A stretch of 64,000 nucleotides of DNA from Datura wrightii (taxonomy: Eukaryota; Streptophyta; Magnoliopsida; Solanales; Solanaceae), in the NCBI GenBank assembly GCA_035772735.1, contig JASDFA010000020.1, positions 92,697,001 through 92,761,000 on the forward strand, given 5' to 3'. Below the pieces are notes generated by a model that searched no databases, was not told where the DNA came from, and saw only the letters and a program-made list of their open reading frames with translations. The position numbers and the translations under genes were made by a program. Positions 44,727-56,366 of this stretch are shown in pieces. The first letter of the stretch is position 1. Each line of letters starts with the position of its first letter.

Positions 44727-44989
44727 ATATCTCCCCCTTGGGAACATTCGTCCTCGAATGTTAGAAACAAGCAGAAAACATAAACAAGCAATTATCATAC
44801 TCCAATACTGATTATTTTAACCGAAATTTTCACGGAATGACTACCTCCAAAAAGAACTACATAACTGAACTGAATTTAGGAATCACATACATTTATCATA
44901 ACATAATTCAAACTTGCGCACATGAACTAAACATGGAAACTGATTAGAGAATTAGGGCAAAAACTGATACCTCAAACTGAAATTGAGTC
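44727..44989 (-). other. Element F: 3' untranslated stretch, hairpin and polypurine tract
   Basis: On the minus strand: stem ACATTCG/CGAATGT (44744-44761, loop AGGA), then CCCAAGGGGGAGATAT directly before the LTR. Confidence 0.8.
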
Positions 44990-46270
44990 GGTAGGGAACA
45001 GGTGAGGGTATTTAGCCATCATAGCTGCTTCAGCTTCCCACGTAGCTTCATCAACATGCTGGTTTCTTCACAACACCTTCACCGAAGCCACTTCTTTGTT
45101 CCTCATCCTATGGACCTGACGATCCAAGATTACAACTGGAATTTCCTCATAACTGAGGCTATCTCCCACACTAATGCTTTCCACCGGGACTACTAAAGAT
45201 GGATCACCCAAGCACTTTTTCAAGAGCGATACATGAAAGACGGGGTGAACTGAAGATAACTCCGATGACAAGTCCAACTCATACACCACCTTACCAACTC
45301 TTCTCATAACCTGGTAGGGACCAATGTAGCGGGGACTAAGTTTTCCTTTCCTTCCGAACCGCATGATTGCCTTCATGGGAGACACCTTTAGAAATACCCA
45401 ATCATCAACCTCAAACTCCAAATCTCTTCTTATCACATCCACACATGACTTTTGAAGACTCTGAGCAGTTTTCAACATATCCCTTATCAATTGAACCTTT
45501 AACATAGCCTTATGAACCAAATTAGGCCCTATCATAGCTGCCTCCCCAACCTCAAACCATCCGATGAGTGATCTACACCTCCTCCCATATAGAGCCTAGA
45601 ACGGTGCCATCTGGATGCTAGAGTGATAACTGTTGTTATAGGCAAACTCGATCAAAGGCAAGTGGTCATCCCAACTACCTTTAAAATCCATCACACATGC
45701 CCTTAACATATCCTCGAGGGTCTGAATTATTCATTCCGCCTGGCCATCTATTTGTGAATGAAAGGTTGTACTGAGCTTAACTTGAGTCCCAAGTCCCTTT
45801 TGAAAAGAACGCCAGAATTAGGAGGTAAACTGAGTATATCGATCTGAAATAATGGACAAGGGCACTCCATGAAGTTGAACCAACTCCCAAATATACAATC
45901 TAGCATAATCATCCGCTGAATCTATGGTTTTGATTGGTAGAAAGTGTCAGCCTTGGTCAACCTGTCGACCACCACCCAAATGGAATCGTAGTGTTGGCGA
46001 GTACGAGGTAGGCCTGTAATGAAATAAATATTAATCTCTTCCCACTTCCACGTAGGAATGCTCATATCTTGCAATACGCCTCCCGGCCTTTGATGCTCGA
46101 CTTTCACTTGCTGATAGTTTGGGCACTTAGCTACGAATTCTGCTATATCCTTTTTCATGCCGTTCCACCAATATATTTCCCGCAAATCATGATGTATATT
46201 GGTGGCACCAGGATGGATGGAATACTTGGACCCATGTGCCTCATGCAATATCGGGTCCCTCAAATTATCA
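44990..46270 (-). pseudogene. Element F: integrase and chromodomain, broken
   Basis: Minus-strand reading from about 46270: the zinc-binding part HEAHGSKYSIHPG..CPNYQQ has Tyr in place of the second Cys (element C: CANC). The first catalytic Asp reads Tyr (codon 46024-46026, in INIYFITG). The second (SDR near 45843) and the Glu (QAE) remain. Stops interrupt the core between 45540 and 45920. The 155-codon open part 45068-45535 contains the GPY/F segment (RYIGPYQVMRRVG) and the start of the chromodomain (VVILDRQVHRMRNKEVASVKVL), which continues past a stop to about 44990. Confidence 0.85.
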
Positions 46271-46419
46271 ATATCTGGAATACATAGACGACCTTGGTAC
46301 CGCAGTACCCCATCTCCCCCTTGGGAGAAAATCTCCACCTTCTGACCTCCAACGGCTTCCTTAAGCTTTACTAGAATTGGAACCTCACCTTGCATGGCCT
46401 TCACATCCGTGACCAAGGA

Positions 46420-47780
46420 TGATTCTGATCCGTTTTGCGCAACAACGCTCCATCGGTCGAGTTGACCAATCTAACTCCCAACCTTGCAAGTCGATGGACA
46501 TCTTTCACCAACTCTTTCTTTCCCTCATCCATGTGGGACACACTCTCCATAGAGAGTCTACTAAGTGCATATGTTACCATATTAGCCTTACTTGGGTGGT
46601 AAAGGACACTCATATCATAGTCCCTTAGTAACTCCAACCACCTCCTTTGACGAAGATTGAGATTTTCAGCGTGAACACAACACATATTGCAAGCTCTTGT
46701 GATCCGTGAACACGTCCAAATGGACCCCATACAAATAATGCCTCCATATCTTCAATGCAAACACTATCGCAGTTTAACTCAAGGTGATGGGTTGGGTAAT
46801 CCTTTTCATGAACCTTCAACTGTCTCGAGGCATATGCTGTCACATTCCCATGTTGCATCAACACACACCTGAGTCCAACTTGCAAGGCATCACAATACAC
46901 TATAAAGCCATCCGTACCCTCGGGTAAATCAACACTGGTGCTGAAGTGAGTAGAGCCTTTAACTCCTGAAAGCTTTTCTCACAACCCTCCAACCATTAGA
47001 AATTCACCTTTTTCTGAGTCAACCTAGTCAATGCGGATGCAATGGATGAAAATCCCTCAACGAATCTCCGATACCCGCTAAGCCCAAAAAGCTCCTGATA
47101 TCTGATGGATTCACTGGTCTGGGCCAATTCTTTATCGCCTCAGTCTTTTGAGAATCCACTTTTATACCATCGCTTGACACCACATGCCTAGAAATGCCAT
47201 AGAATCCAACCAGAACTCACATTTGTTGAACTTTGCATACAACTCTAGTCCTTGAGGGTCTAAAGCACTATTCTCAAGTGAGCCGCATGCTCGTCCTCGC
47301 TCTAAGAGTATATAAGGATGTCATCAATGAACACAATCACGAACATATCCAAATATGCTTTGAACACCTATTCATTAGATCCATAAAAGCTGTAGGGGAA
47401 TTGGTTAGTCCAAAAGACAACAAATTCGTAGTAACCATACCAAGTCCTAAAAGCGGTCTTCGGGATGCCACTCTTCCGAACTCTAAGCTGGTGATATCCG
47501 GACCTTAGATCAATTTTGGAGAAACACTTGGCACCCTGAAGCTGGTCAAACAAGTCATCGATCCTGGGTAAGGGGTACCTATTCTTGACGGTAACCTTGT
47601 TCAACTACCGATAGTCAATACACATGCGAAGGGAACTGTTCTTCTTTCGAACAAATAATACTGGTGCACCCCATGGAGACTTAGTCGGCCTAATAGAGCC
47701 CTTATATAACAGGTCCTTCAACTGATCCTTAAACTCCTTTAGCTCAGCTGGAGCCATCCTATAAGGCGGAACGGATATAG
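46420..47780 (-). pseudogene. Element F: reverse transcriptase and RNase H, broken
   Basis: On the minus strand: MCIDYR then stop, KVTVKNRYPLPRIDDLFDQL (47604 downward), SKIDLRSGYHQLR, the active-site block FIDD at 47320-47331, then RNase H YCDALQVGLRCVLMQHG (46900 downward), YASRQL and LELLRDYDMSVLYHPSKANM near 46600. Frame changes near 47430 and 46780 and several stops. The polymerase aspartates survive, but the frame does not. Confidence 0.85.
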
Positions 47781-47823
47781 GATGCGTGTTGGGAAGAAGA
47801 TCTATACCAAAATCAATCTCCCG

Positions 47824-48515
47824 CTAGGGAGGGACACCTGGCAAATCATCAGGAAAGACCTCGAGATACTTACATACTACTGGTATGGACTGGATAGTCA
47901 GGGTTTTGGACTCCATGTCCTTAACCCTAACTAGATGGCACAAGCAACCCTTAGAAATCATCTTCCTGGCCTTAAGGTAGGAAATAAATTGACCTACAGG
48001 CACAACTGAACTACTTTTCCACTCTAAGACTGGCTCACCCGAAAATCTAAAGTCTACTGACCGGGTTCTACAATTTACTGAAGCATAACATACAAATAGC
48101 CAACCCATGACGAGAATAACATCAAAATCGATCATGACTAACTCTACCAAATCTGCTGAGGTGACCTTATGAAGAACTGAGACAGGGCAATCTCTATACA
48201 CCCGTCTAGCTATAACTGAGTCACCTACTGGGGTAGAAACTGAGAAGGGCTCTAATAACATATCGGGACTGACTCCGAAGCTACTGGCTATATATGGTGT
48301 CACAAATGATAGGGTATCCCCCGGATCTAGCAATGCATATACATCAACATGAAAGACTCTCAACATACGGGTGACTACATCTGGTGAGGCCTCCTGCTCC
48401 TGATGAGTGGCTAAGGCATAGAATCTGTTCTGATGCGGCCCGCCAGCTGTGCTAGTAGATGCCCCCTGATGTGCTGTGTGTGGGGGAGGGGCTGTTGAAC
48501 TAGAAGCTGGGCCTC
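47824..48515 (-). pseudogene. Element F: gag end and protease
   Basis: On the minus strand from 48515: a Ser/Pro-rich gag tail, then QEASPDVVT, YALLDPGDTLSFVTPYIA (active-site loop DPGD; element C has DPGS), STPVGDSVIARRVYRDCPVS, ADLVELVMIDFDVI, ending at a stop near 47824 inside the PGVPP linker. 180 codons are open from 48366. Element C inserted at 48521, just upstream on the minus strand, and separates this from the rest of gag. Confidence 0.85.
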
Positions 48516-48520
48516 GGCAC

Positions 48521-51100
48521 TGTTATACCCCGTAGAATTCCCGGCACTTAGATGACCTATTCGCACGTGGGTTAAGCATATTTGAAAACCATACGTGCTA
48601 GGGAAAGGCCCGGGAAAAGATCGGACGAGAAACCTGTCGAACCATCGCGGGAGGAGCCGAGGCAGAGCCCCTCCGCGATGGCAGCGTGTCATGGAGGTGA
48701 AGCCTCCGCGATGGCTCCGTGACACGTTGCCCTTGTCCAGGCCCAACTATATAAAGCCCCCACTGCGGTTTGAGATCATTATTCACTTCATAAATTTCCA
48801 GAACACGCTGCAACCAGAGAAAAATGTAGGAAAATTAAATATTTTCGTCCGATTACGCTGCCAAACGCTGCCCAAACCCAAATTAATCCTAGATACCAAG
48901 GTATTTAGCAGCAGAGAGCATTTCTACGGAATTAGTTTCGCGAAATACGGCCGACGAATCGGCGAGGCGCCGAACTAAAGTAAGTGGAATTACTCTAAAT
49001 TAATGTCTATGTGTTCCTAGTTGAGAAGTAAATATTTCTCCCTTCTGGGCCACTGAAAAATAGCTAGTTTTTGATCGTCTTTCGATAAGCCTAAGTTTAG
49101 GCTATAAATTAAATCGAAAGTAACATTGCTCTTTACAATAACGTTGTATTTAGTATTGATTGACATATTTATGAATGCAGTTGGGAGAAAACAGTAGAAG
49201 TACCGGCCGGGCCTCGTCCAACGGACGAATATTCAAAGATAAGGTATGTAAAGTTAAGTTTCCTCGGCAAGTTGAGTGACATTGAAGCAGTGTAGTAATT
49301 TACAGACCAGTAGAAGGTTCAGAAATTGATTATTGTATTATTTTGAACATTGGTGCAATATGAGCAGTTTTGGGCCGTAACGTGTACGATACCTATCCGT
49401 ATGATATAGATTTGAATATAAATGATTAAGGTTGCCCAGTATATTCAGTATGTGATATAATATGCCCTGCCAAGATATTGTTGTGTTTAGCTGAAACCTC
49501 GCAAGGTAGTACAGCATCAGTAAAGCATTTCAGATATAGAATAGTAACTGTATATGGTTTAGGAAGCATGTTAGAAATAGGAAATCATGTTTATACAGAA
49601 AACTAGTGAACAACATAGCCTTCAGCAGAAACACCCGCTTGTATAGCCTTTGCCCCAGTATAGTTAGACAGGGAACTATATTTATATTTATACTTACCTG
49701 TCTCAGCATGTATCAGACACCTACAGATTGCTATTATTAGCCCAGTATATGATTTATATAATACCTTACGCCTATTAGTTTTTGCTTATGAGATACACAG
49801 ACAACATGATTAGTCGAGACCATTGTATTGATTGGGGTTGGATTACCTAGCATTCCTGACCGCCCAGGGTTAATAGCTGTATCGACTCGTCCGCCAGAGG
49901 ACGAGGATAAGTCGCTCTACGGAGTGATATGCCGTCCCGCAAGGGGACGAAGATGGGATGCCAGTTTCCCCATATTGTGCCTTGGTCGGCCCTTATACAC
50001 CCCCGTCGAGCGGGTACGCCCGGGGTGTTGATTTAGAGTCCTTCGGACTCAGATACAGTTATAGTCAGGGGCTCAGCGAGCCCAAGTGCATACCCAGGGA
50101 CCGGCAGGATGCTTACAGCCACTATAGGAGATGGGATGACCGGGGTAGGGGCATAGATTCTGTGTTGATTGTACCTCCCGGCTCATGGGGGCCGGGTAAG
50201 GTTTGTGTGTGTTATGTTATGTTATGTATGCTATGCTATGTTATATTAGGCGCGAGTGGGTTGGTAGTAGAATGATACGCCTCCAGGTATGATTCCTACT
50301 TCCTTCGGTATCAGTAAGAACAGGTACGATCTACTTCATCAGACAGTTAAGTTATTCCTCCTACTTCTGCTTCATCAGTCATATTATTGCTTTCAGATGT
50401 TGTTTTCAGTTATATTATTTCAGTTGCTTTACATACTCAGTACCAGTGGTACTGACGCCCAGTGGGGCGCTGCATTACTTGCCTGCAGGTACTCCTAGAC
50501 GAGCAGGTGATTCTACGTGACTCCCTGTCAGCGGTTGAGTATTCAACTCCAGTCATCCGGAGGCTGAATTTCTGAGGTGTAGTTCAGTTCCTTTTGTTGT
50601 ATATAGCATGGGTAGGTCGGGGCCCTGTCCCGATCAGTTCTATTACTATTCCTAGAGGCTTGCATTCTGTATGAAATCCCTGTGGTCAGATGAGCCGGTC
50701 GTGTGGGGCCGTTCAGTTGTATAGTTGTCTTTACTCTTTCTTACTTCTGTGATGGTCGTGTGAGGCCGTAGTTGTCAGTAGTGGTGACCTTTCCGGTCAC
50801 GTAGCTTCTTTTTGTGCTTTTTGATTAAGCAGCAGATAACTAGACAGCATGGTGACCTTGTCGGCCCGTATAGGTTTCCCTGAGTTACTATATTTCTGGT
50901 TAGCTGCCAAGACAGGTACAGCAGGCGATAGGCCAATGGGCCGGGGGTTATATTTACAGCCGTTATATAGCCCTTTGTTTCCAGAAATCTAAGTTAGAGC
51001 CAGCCAGGCGCCAGACGCGCCCAGGCTTAACAGTCTAGCAGGTCAGATCTTAGTAGGGCACTAGGTGCCAGTCGTACCCCCCCCAAGGCGGGGTGTGACA
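48521..51100 (+). repeat. Element C: 5' LTR (2580 bp)
   Basis: TGTTATACCCCG..CGGGGTGTGACA. Palindromic promoter module at 48686-48725 (left arm with one mismatch, GTGTCATGGAG), TATA box 48748-48756, and the five-hairpin string at about 49930-50454, ending with CAGTACC (50438-50444) AGT GGTACTG (50448-50454). No coding frame. Confidence 0.95.
48686..48756 (+). promoter_or_regulatory. Element C: 5' LTR promoter module and TATA box
   Basis: GTGTCATGGAG / CTCCGTGACAC (48715-48725), then TATATAAAG at 48748-48756. The 3' LTR keeps both arms perfect (56532-56542, 56561-56571), so the 5' copy has mutated C to T since insertion. Confidence 0.7.
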
Positions 51101-51104
51101 AACT

Positions 51105-51116
51105 TGGTATCAGAGC
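51105..51116 (+). other. Element C: primer binding site, iMet tRNA type
   Basis: TGGTATCAGAGC, four bases after the LTR end, the standard plant initiator-Met primer site. Confidence 0.9.
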
Positions 51117-51313
51117 AGGTCGTATCCCAGGGAGTCTGCAAGCCGTGCTAAGTAGAGTCTTGTCCATGGATGTGTTGTGCACCACATACTATGGGTAGGA
51201 GGCTGCAAGGCATGATAGGATGGTTGTCTTTTATTCTGATTCAGTCGTGCCATAGAGCGGTACAGTATAGGGTTGAATTCCTAAAATCTTACCATATTCT
51301 TTGGCTACAGATA

Positions 51314-52483
51314 ATGTCAGACCAGCGCCATCCCGTCACAGGTCGGAGCTTAGACATTGCAGCAGGGGAGGGCACCAGCAGGATGCCTCCCCCTCATTTG
51401 GAGACAGCCCGATCAGAGGGCCCTACAGAGGCTTCATCTCAGCCTCCTCAGCAGTCTCCACCACGTCAGGAGCCATTTGGAGCGACAGTATCTTCAGCAG
51501 TCCCTATACCGACACCTTCCGACCAGGAGGTTAGGAGTGCTGTAGTTATGATAACACAGATGATGGCTGCTCAGCGTCAGCAAATGCCATCCACAGTTGC
51601 AGAAGTATCAGGAGGGCCCGGTAGTTCGAGGGTCCGAGAGTTCTTAGCCCTGAATCCCCCACAGTTCACAGGCACGGACCGAACAGAGGACCCCTAGGAT
51701 TTTCTGGATCTGATGCAGAGAATCCTCAGGGTTATGCATGCTACGCCTACTGAGTCAGTTGAATTGGCCGCATTCCGGTTGCGAGATATTGCGGTGTTAT
51801 GGTATGAAAGCTGGGAGAGGTCCCGAGGAAGAGATGTTCCCCCTCCCACCTGGTCCAGCTTTTCAGGAGCCTTTCTGGATCATTATCTGCCGCGGGAGAT
51901 TCGACAGGCCCGGGTAGACCAGTTCCTACATCTGGAACAGGGGGCCATGAGTGTTCGGGAATATTCCTTGCGGTTTGACTCCTTGGCTCGATATGCACCG
52001 GCTTTCGTGGATACCATGGCATCCAGAGTGCACCGTTTTATTATGGGGTTGAACCCAAAATATGTCGAGACTTGTATCACGGCCACACTGCGAGAAGATA
52101 TGGATATTTCCCGAATCCAGGCATTTTCCCAGAATATTGAGGGCATCAGACAGCGACATCGGGAAATCAGAAGGGTTAATCAGGAGCAGCGTCGCCGGGA
52201 TAGGCCAGCTGAGTTACAAAGAGAGGCCCGGGGAGGACCCAGGCCACGATTGTCAGACAGGCCACCCAGGCCCCCGCCTCCGCCACAGTCACAGGGAGGT
52301 AGATCCAACCGTAGGGGGCAGTCAGAGGCTGGTAGAGGTTCGCAAACGGCAGACTCACCGTCATAGAGGAGGGCGGAGTAGAGTAGGTATACCTTACCAC
52401 TTTGCCCTATATGCAGCCGACGCCATTCTGGAGCATGCAGGTATGGTTCCACCGCATGCTATAGTTGTGGCCAATAAGGCCAT
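51314..52483 (+). pseudogene. Element C: gag with four stop codons
   Basis: Starts at the ATG 51314 (MSDQRHPVTG). An upstream in-frame ATG at about 51170 lies in the leader and is less likely. A Pro/Gln-rich N-terminus is followed by the retrotransposon Gag core (FRLRDIAVLWYESW near 51772; FLDHYLPREIRQARVDQF near 51870), then an Arg/Pro-rich part and Cys/His clusters (CPICSRRHSGAC, CYSCGQ..GHLMRDC) near 52403-52495. Stops in this frame: TAG 51695-51697, TAG 52364-52366, TAG 52379-52381 and TAA 52475-52477, the last inside the zinc knuckle. Each sits where a single C-to-T change in a Gln codon would give it. Gag would form the particle and package RNA. Confidence 0.92.
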
Positions 52484-54832
52484 TTGATGAGAGATTGCCC
52501 AGCCAGAGGTCGTGAGGACCGGGACAGACAGGATAGGGCATCAACAGGATCACGAGCTACAGCATCCTCGACTGGGCGCAGGCCCCCAGTTTCAGCAGGC
52601 AGGGGTCGAGGTAGATCAGGGGCCTCCAGTACAGGTGCGGGTCCATGCCGCACATATGCCTTACCAGGGAGGCAAGATTCAGAGGCATCACCTGATGTTG
52701 TGACAGGTATGCTAACTATCTGCTCACACCCTGCTTATGTGCTAATTGATCCAGGATCTACCTTGTCCTATATTACTCCATTTGTGGCACGGAAGTTTAG
52801 TATTGTACCAGAATCATTACAGCAGCCCTTCTTAGTATCTACGCCCGTCGGTGACTCCATCACAGCTAGCCGAATTTACCGCGGGTGTACCGTAGAGGTT
52901 GCTGATCGTCAGACCACAGTAGATCTGGTTGAGTTAGAAATGATAGATTTCGATGCCATAATGGGTATGGACTGGTTAGTACCATGTTTTGCTAATGTTG
53001 AATGCTGGACCAAAACGGTCCGATTCCACTTCCCGGGGGAGGCAGTACGGGAGTGGAAGGGCAGCACCGCGACGCCAAAAGGTAGGTTTATTTCCTACCT
53101 TCGGGCGAGAAAGTTGATATCTAAGGGGTGCATTTACCATCTTGTCAGAGTTCAGGATGTCCAAGCAGAATCTCCGACACTCCAGTCTGTTCCAGTGGTA
53201 AATGAATTCCCAGATGTATTTCCTGATGAGTTACCTGGTATTCCCCCAGAAAGGGAAATAGACTTTGCTATTGACTTGCTACCAGGCACTCAGCCAATAT
53301 CAATACCTCCTTATCGTATGGCTCCTGCAGAACTCAGAGAATTAAAGGAGCAGTTGAAAGACTTGTTAGATAAAGGTTTTATCAGGCCGAGTACTTCCCC
53401 GTGGGGTGCACCAGTCTTGTTTGTGAGAAAGAAAGATGGCTCGCTCCGAATGTGTATAGATTATCGGCAGCTCAATAAAGTTACAGTAAAGAATAAGTAT
53501 TCGCTTCCTAGGATTGATGACCTATTTGATCAGTTACAGGGAGCCAGATACTTTTCTAAGATTGACTTGCGGTCCGGATATCACCAGGTCCGAGTACGTG
53601 AGAGGGACATCCCTAAGACAGCATTCAGGACCCGATATGGACATTTTGAATTTCTGGTTATGTCCTTCGGACTAACAAATGCCCCAGCAGTTTTTATGGA
53701 CCTGATGAACAGTATTTTCAGACCCTTCCTGGACTTGTTCGTGATAGTATTCATTGATGATATTCTGGTGTATTCTCGCTCCGAAGCAGATCACCGGACT
53801 CATTTGCGGACAGTGCTCCAGATTCTCAGGGACCGCCAGTTGTACGCAAAATTTTCGAAGTGTGAATTCTGGCTTAACTCAGTAGCCTTTTTAGGGCATA
53901 TTGTCTCAGACGCTGGTATACAGGTAGACAAGCAGAAGATAGAAGCAGTTAAGTCATGGCCTAGGCCTACCACCCCGACTGAAGTTCGTAGTTTTCTGGG
54001 GTTGGCAGGATACTATCGGAGGTTCGTTGAGGGATTCTCAACCATTGCAGCACCTTTAACAAAATTGATACAGAAAGCAGCAAAGTTTCAGTGGACGGAG
54101 GCATGTGAGCAAAGTTTCCAGGAACTGAAAGATAGATTGACCTCCGCTCGCGTATTAGCACTGCCGGAAGGCACAGAAGGTTATTCAGTCTATTGCGATG
54201 CGTCAGGTGTCGGATTGGGCTGTGTATTGATGCAGCATGGTAGAGTAATTGCATATGCTTCCAGGCAGCTGAAAAAGCACGAAAAGAATTACCCTACCCA
54301 TGACCTGGAATTGGCCGCAGTAATTCATGCCTTGAAGATGTGGAGGCATTATCTGTATGGCGTCCATGTTGACATTTACACAGATCATAAGAGCCTACAG
54401 TACATTTTCACTCAGAGGGAGCTAAATCTGCGGCAACGCCGCTGGTTGGAGTTGTTAAAAGACTATGATGTGAATATTCTATACCACCCCGGAAAAGCTA
54501 ATGTTGTAGCAGATGCCCTGAGCCGTAAGTCAATGGGGAGTTTAGCGTATTTGCGACCTGAGAAGCAGAAGTTAGCCAAAGAAATTCATCAGTTAGCTGG
54601 GCTAGCCGTTTGGGTAATGGAAACAGGAGATAATGGGGCCGTAATTCAGAATTCTGCAGTATCATCGCTAGTTGCGGAGGTAAAAGAACGACAGTATGAG
54701 GATCCCGATTTAGTCCAGCTCAAAGATAGAGTTCAGAAGGGTAAGGAGCCAGATTTTCAGACAACCGAGGATGGTGTGCTACGCTGTAAGGGCCGCCTTT
54801 GTGTCCCGAATGTCTCAGGCCTTCGTGGGTAG
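52484..54832 (+). pseudogene. Element C: protease, reverse transcriptase and RNase H, 782 codons open
   Basis: Same frame as gag, so a Gag-Pol fusion by design. Counting from 52484: end of the zinc knuckle (residues 1-5), protease with active loop DPGS at 89-92, reverse transcriptase with CIDYRQLN at 324-331, GYHQ at 365-368, LTNAPAVF at 397-404 and the catalytic FIDD at 423-426, then RNase H with D572 (CDAS), E609 (LEL), D634 (YTDHK) and D677 (VADALS). All the catalytic residues I checked are present. The block ends with TAG at 54830-54832 between RNase H and integrase, in a place where the frame continues without shift. Confidence 0.95.
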
Positions 54833-54835
54833 ATT

Positions 54836-56098
54836 ATGCACGAGGTACATTACGCTCGCTATTCCCTCCATCCAGGGGCGACGAAAATGTACCATGACAT
54901 CAGAGACATCTACTGGTGGCCAGGTATGAAAACTGAAATAGCCGAATTTGTATCAAGATGTGCTAATTGTCAGCAAGTGAAAGCAGAGCACCAAAAACCG
55001 GGTGGTTTGACTCAAGAGATATCGATACCTATGTGGAAATGGGAAGCAATAAATATGGATTTTGTAACAGGGTTACCCCGTACCAGACGCAAAAATGATT
55101 CCATTTGGGTAATAGTTGATAGGCTGACAAAATCAGCTCATTTCCTGCCAGTAAGGGCTACCTTCTCAGCTGAGGATTATGCCGAATTGTATATCAGAGA
55201 AATAGTTAGATTACATGGAGTGCCGGCATCTATCATTTCAGACAGAGGGGCACAGTTTACAGCTAGGTTCTGGCAGTCATTTCAGAAAGGTCTGGGGACG
55301 CAGATTAATCTGAGCACAGCATTCCATCCTCAGACAGACGGGCAAGCTGAACGTACAATTCAGACGCTCGAAGATATGCTACGAGCGTGTGTGTTAGATT
55401 TTGGGGGTAGCTGGGATGAACATCTTTCGTTAATCGAATTTTCTTATAATAACAGCTACCATTCAGCTATCCAGATGGCGCCTTTCGAGGCATTATACGG
55501 GCAAAAGTGTAGATCGCCAGTGGGCTGGTTTGAGGTAGGAGAATCAGCATTAGTTGGCCCAGATATCGTTCGGCAGTCCGAAGAAAAGATAAAGCTTATC
55601 CGGGAACGTTTACTGACCGCTCAAAGCCGCCAGAAGTCATACGCAGATAGGCGGCGTAGAAATCTAGAATTTTCGGTAAACGATTGGGTATATCTGAAAG
55701 TGTCCCCGATGAAAGGGGTAATGAGGTTTGGCAAGAAGGGCAATCTTAGCCCAAGATTTATTGGGCCATATCAGATTCGGCGAAAAATAGGCCGCGTGGC
55801 ATACGAGTTGAACTTGCCTCCAGAATTAGCGTCAGTACACCCAGTATTCCACGTTTCTATGTTAAGAAAATTTGTAGGGGACCCTTCTACAGTAGTTCCA
55901 GTCCAGGATGTTCAGGTCACAGGGGGGTTAGCCTACGAAGAGGTTCTCGTAGCTATCCTAGACAGACAGATTCGTAGGCTGAGAACTAAAGATGTTGCAT
56001 CTGTCAAGGTATTGTGGCGTGACAGAAATCGGGAAGAAATGACGTGGGAGGCTAAAGAAGACATGAAAATCAGATATCCTCACTTATTTCAGGCCTAG
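54836..56098 (+). pseudogene. Element C: integrase and chromodomain, 420 codons open
   Basis: Continues the gag-pol frame after the TAG at 54830. The zinc-binding part (YSLHPG, C42-x2-C45), the D,D35E core at residues 75, 136 and 172, the GPY/F segment (PRFIGPYQIRRK) and the chromodomain (VAILDRQIRRLRTKDVASV; EEMTWEAKEDM; stop after FQA at 56096-56098) are all in order. Everything needed for integration is readable; only separation from the rest of Pol by the stop makes it a pseudogene. Its sequence is nearly identical to element A, 3-1124. Confidence 0.94.
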
Positions 56099-56366
56099 TC
56101 AGACGACAGGTATGTCCGTATTATTATTTACACAGTACTTTATGGTATGTATGTTGTAAATGATAAAGAAAGAAGTGGTATTCAGTTGTCCAGTGGATTG
56201 TAGAATATTGTGTGCAGTGCCTGTGTTGGACTTTTCTGCGTTTCAGGGCATTACGATAGTCCATATTACAGGGGAAACTCTGCCAAAATTTTCCCAGAAA
56301 CTAGAGTGAACAGTTCTCTAGACAGCAGTATACATTCGGGGACGAATGTTCCTAAGGGGGGGTGAA
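56099..56366 (+). other. Element C: 3' untranslated stretch, hairpin and polypurine tract
   Basis: Hairpin ACATTCG (56332-56338) GGGA CGAATGT (56343-56349), then AAGGGGGGGTGAA up to the LTR at 56367. The loop differs from A by one base; the stem is perfect. Confidence 0.85.

Noticed and set aside
47233..47508. Plus-strand frame inside element F
   Set aside because: Antisense shadow of the F reverse transcriptase, which reads clearly on the minus strand.
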